Source: an uncultured Bacteroidota bacterium
GTDB lineage: Bacteria > Bacteroidota > Bacteroidia > Chitinophagales > Chitinophagaceae
Direction of reading: 5' to 3'
DNA: 7,695 nucleotides
Assembly: GCA_946479615.1 (NCBI GenBank)
Contig: CAMLGR010000192.1
Coordinates: 1 to 7,695 of the forward strand
Position numbers and translations under genes: made by a program. Below are positions 6,375 to 7,695 of this stretch, one piece after another. Numbering within the stretch: the first letter of the stretch is position 1; each line of letters opens with the position of its first letter. The notes beneath the pieces were generated by a model. The model had not been told where the DNA came from and did not search any database. It saw only the letters and a program-made list of their open reading frames with translations.

Positions 6375-7148
6375 TTGGCATTGTCGCGCAACGTTTTTCA
6401 AATAATACTTTTCTGCTTCTTTTTTTCCCTGCTAACGATAACAGGTTTTTCCCAATACAAGATCCGGGGTATCGTGTATGACAGCACCCGCAATTATCCC
6501 CTCGAACTGGTAAGCGTATTGTCAACCTCCGGTAAAGGGGCTATTACCAATTCACGCGGCGAATACGAGATCACTGTAAGCGAAAAAGATTCGATCTGGT
6601 TCAGTTACCTCAACAAGCCCACGATCAAATTCCCGGTGTTGAAAATCGTTAATCCCTTCGGGTTTGATATATCGTTACAGGTGAGTGTGCCGGTATTGAA
6701 AGAAGTGCAGATCAGGCAACGCAATTACAAGGAAGATTCTATCCAGAACCGGAAAGATTACGCAAAGATATTCAACTATAAGAAGCCGGGACTGGTAGCT
6801 GTTACACCGCAATACGGCGCTGCCGCCGGATTTGATCTGGATGAAATTATTAATATGTTCCGCTTCCGGCGAAACCGCAGCATGCTGTCCTTTCAAAAAC
6901 GTTTGTTGTTACAGGAGCAGGATAAATTCATCGATCATCGTTTCAGCAAAGGCCTGGTAAGAAGACTTACCAATCTCGATGGGAATGAACTTGACAGTTT
7001 TATGCAATTGTATCGCCCGCCATATTTCTTTACACTTGGTTCGGGAGATTACGATTTTCAAAAATATATCAAGGATTCATTTGAAAGATTTAAGAATGGA
7101 TTGCCACCACTATGGTTATTCAGACAGGAAGACGAGCTGGAGAATTAA
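6375..7148 (+). CDS. Exported protein with a CarboxypepD-reg-like (carboxypeptidase regulatory-like) domain
   Basis: A protein of about 257 residues from the chosen TTG start. A signal peptide (hydrophobic IILFCFFFSLLTITGFSQ) ends just before YKIRGIVYDSTRN, so the product is exported. The first 70-80 mature residues (IRGIVYDS... ISNSRGEYEI-like region ... KDSIWFSYL) match the beta-sandwich CarboxypepD_reg-like fold found in many Bacteroidota surface proteins, but no TonB-dependent receptor barrel follows. The C-terminal part is charged and includes FDLDEIINMFRF, FIDHRFSKGLVRRLT and ELDSFMQLYRPPYFF; it resembles a recurring family of Bacteroidota exported proteins of unknown function. The frame is open from a GTG at 6270 and has an ATG at 6294, inside the palindrome. 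I chose TTG 6375 (or 6381) because it places a normal-length signal peptide at the N-terminus, while the extra residues from 6294 look non-coding. The start is uncertain. Enzymatic function is unknown. Confidence 0.8.
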   Translation: MALSRNVFQIILFCFFFSLLTITGFSQYKIRGIVYDSTRNYPLELVSVLSTSGKGAITNSRGEYEITVSEKDSIWFSYLNKPTIKFPVLKIVNPFGFDISLQVSVPVLKEVQIRQRNYKEDSIQNRKDYAKIFNYKKPGLVAVTPQYGAAAGFDLDEIINMFRFRRNRSMLSFQKRLLLQEQDKFIDHRFSKGLVRRLTNLDGNELDSFMQLYRPPYFFTLGSGDYDFQKYIKDSFERFKNGLPPLWLFRQEDELEN

Positions 7149-7378
7149 TCTATTTCCCCCGCAAAAGAATGTTGTTGCAGCTATTTTGTTAGGATATATC
7201 TCTATCTTTATTGTCCTCTTCGAGGTTACTGATTAGCATACCCCGAGCATGAACCGGGTTTCGTCCACCACCATGTTTTCCAGTAACTGAATTGGGCTTT
7301 TCAATATCCTCTCAAAAATACTTTTTGTATCCATTCTTGAAAGCCTAAGGTATTTATTACTTAACCAAAGATTCAGTT
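7149..7378. other. Intergenic gap upstream of the DUF4082 gene
   Basis: About 230 nt without a gene I can support. Two small stem candidates are visible: CCTC-TTC-GAGG at 7215-7225 and CCCG...CGGG at 7242-7258. Both are too short to call terminators. TTG at 7292-7294 and TACTTTTTG at 7319-7327 form an imperfect promoter-like pair, with a 24-nt spacer and one extra base in the -7 element. The leader before the ATG at 7379 has no Shine-Dalgarno. Confidence 0.5.
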
Positions 7379-7695
7379 ATGAAGACGAAACTCTACACTA
7401 CCCTTTCCCTGGGCAACAAGCCCCTCATGTTTTTCCTGGCCGTTTTTCTTTTTTTCGCTTCCGCTATCAATGCGCAGACATTTAACATGTATGACCCGGC
7501 TCTTCACGAGCCTCCGGGAGGAGCTTTTGGTGCATCTGCAAATATATTTGATCCGGGAGCTCCTGTTGAATTAGGAATTAAATTCCGTGTAACACAGGCA
7601 GGAACGGTCGATTCCATCCGTTTTTTCAAAGGCAATACCAATACAGGAACGCACGTAGGTTCTTTATGGGATAACAATGGTAATCTTTTGGCCAC
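7379..7695 (+). CDS. Secreted DUF4082-domain protein (partial, N-terminal 105 residues)
   Basis: The reading frame opens at ATG 7379 and runs off the right edge without a stop. Residues 1-33 are a signal peptide (basic MKTKLY start, hydrophobic core LMFFLAVFLFFASA, ending INAQ), so the protein is exported. The mature part continues with the first half of a DUF4082 domain: an N-I-F-D-P-G-A-P-V-E-L-G-I-K-F-type entry at about 56-70, then VDSIRFFKGNTNTGTHVGSLW, where the R-F-x-K-G...N-T-G-T-H-x-G-S-L-W pattern is diagnostic. DUF4082 is a beta-rich, probably carbohydrate- or surface-associated module, often found in large multi-domain secreted proteins and, in Bacteroidota, with type IX sorting tails. 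The rest of the protein, and any catalytic domain, lies outside the window. The start is clear because the signal peptide follows directly. Confidence 0.85.
   Translation, partial: MKTKLYTTLSLGNKPLMFFLAVFLFFASAINAQTFNMYDPALHEPPGGAFGASANIFDPGAPVELGIKFRVTQAGTVDSIRFFKGNTNTGTHVGSLWDNNGNLLA

Noticed and set aside
5221..7257. CATGAACCGG present at both 5221-5230 and 7248-7257
   Set aside because: A single shared 10-mer in a window of this size, with no common context, is not convincing as a shared operator.
7504..7695. Minus-strand open frame at the right edge
   Set aside because: It is antisense to the DUF4082 gene, which has a signal peptide and a recognisable domain.
1..7695. CRISPR array, tRNA, rRNA, insertion sequence or prophage elements
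   Set aside because: No regularly spaced repeats, cloverleaf-like sequence, transposase or integrase motifs were seen on either strand.

Overview
The window looks like a chromosomal segment from a Bacteroidota bacterium, most likely in or near the Chitinophagaceae. Three things point there: protein content (a Bacteroidota-type alternative complex III with an extended-TAT ActB, a DUF4082 secreted protein, a CarboxypepD-reg-like protein), promoters resembling the Bacteroidota TTG / TAnnTTTG consensus, and A/T-rich leaders with no clear Shine-Dalgarno. The genus cannot be fixed by reading alone.

Left part (1-5055, minus strand): the first three genes of an alternative complex III (quinol:electron-acceptor oxidoreductase) operon, transcribed right to left as actA (multiheme cytochrome c), actB (iron-sulfur / molybdopterin-oxidoreductase-like subunit) and actC (NrfD-like quinol-binding membrane subunit, cut by the window edge). 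ActC should oxidise menaquinol, ActB would pass electrons through its Fe-S clusters, and ActA through its hemes to a terminal oxidase; actD, actE, actF and oxidase genes would be expected beyond position 1. A promoter with a perfect TAnnTTTG element sits upstream of actA.

Middle and right (5056-7695, plus strand): a divergent intergenic region leads into a purN-type GAR formyltransferase fused in frame behind an N-terminal two-helix membrane domain. Next come a 28-nt palindrome, a secreted or periplasmic protein with a CarboxypepD-reg-like domain, a gap of about 230 nt without a gene, and the 5' end of a secreted DUF4082-domain protein running off the right edge.

The most unusual item is the membrane domain-PurN fusion, whose linker has 7-nt periodic sequence like the heptamer repeats found upstream of actC. 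All three act intergenic boundaries and the purN 3' flank carry short repeats or palindromes. I did not find a convincing new multi-gene system here; most of the window is ordinary respiratory and housekeeping content.
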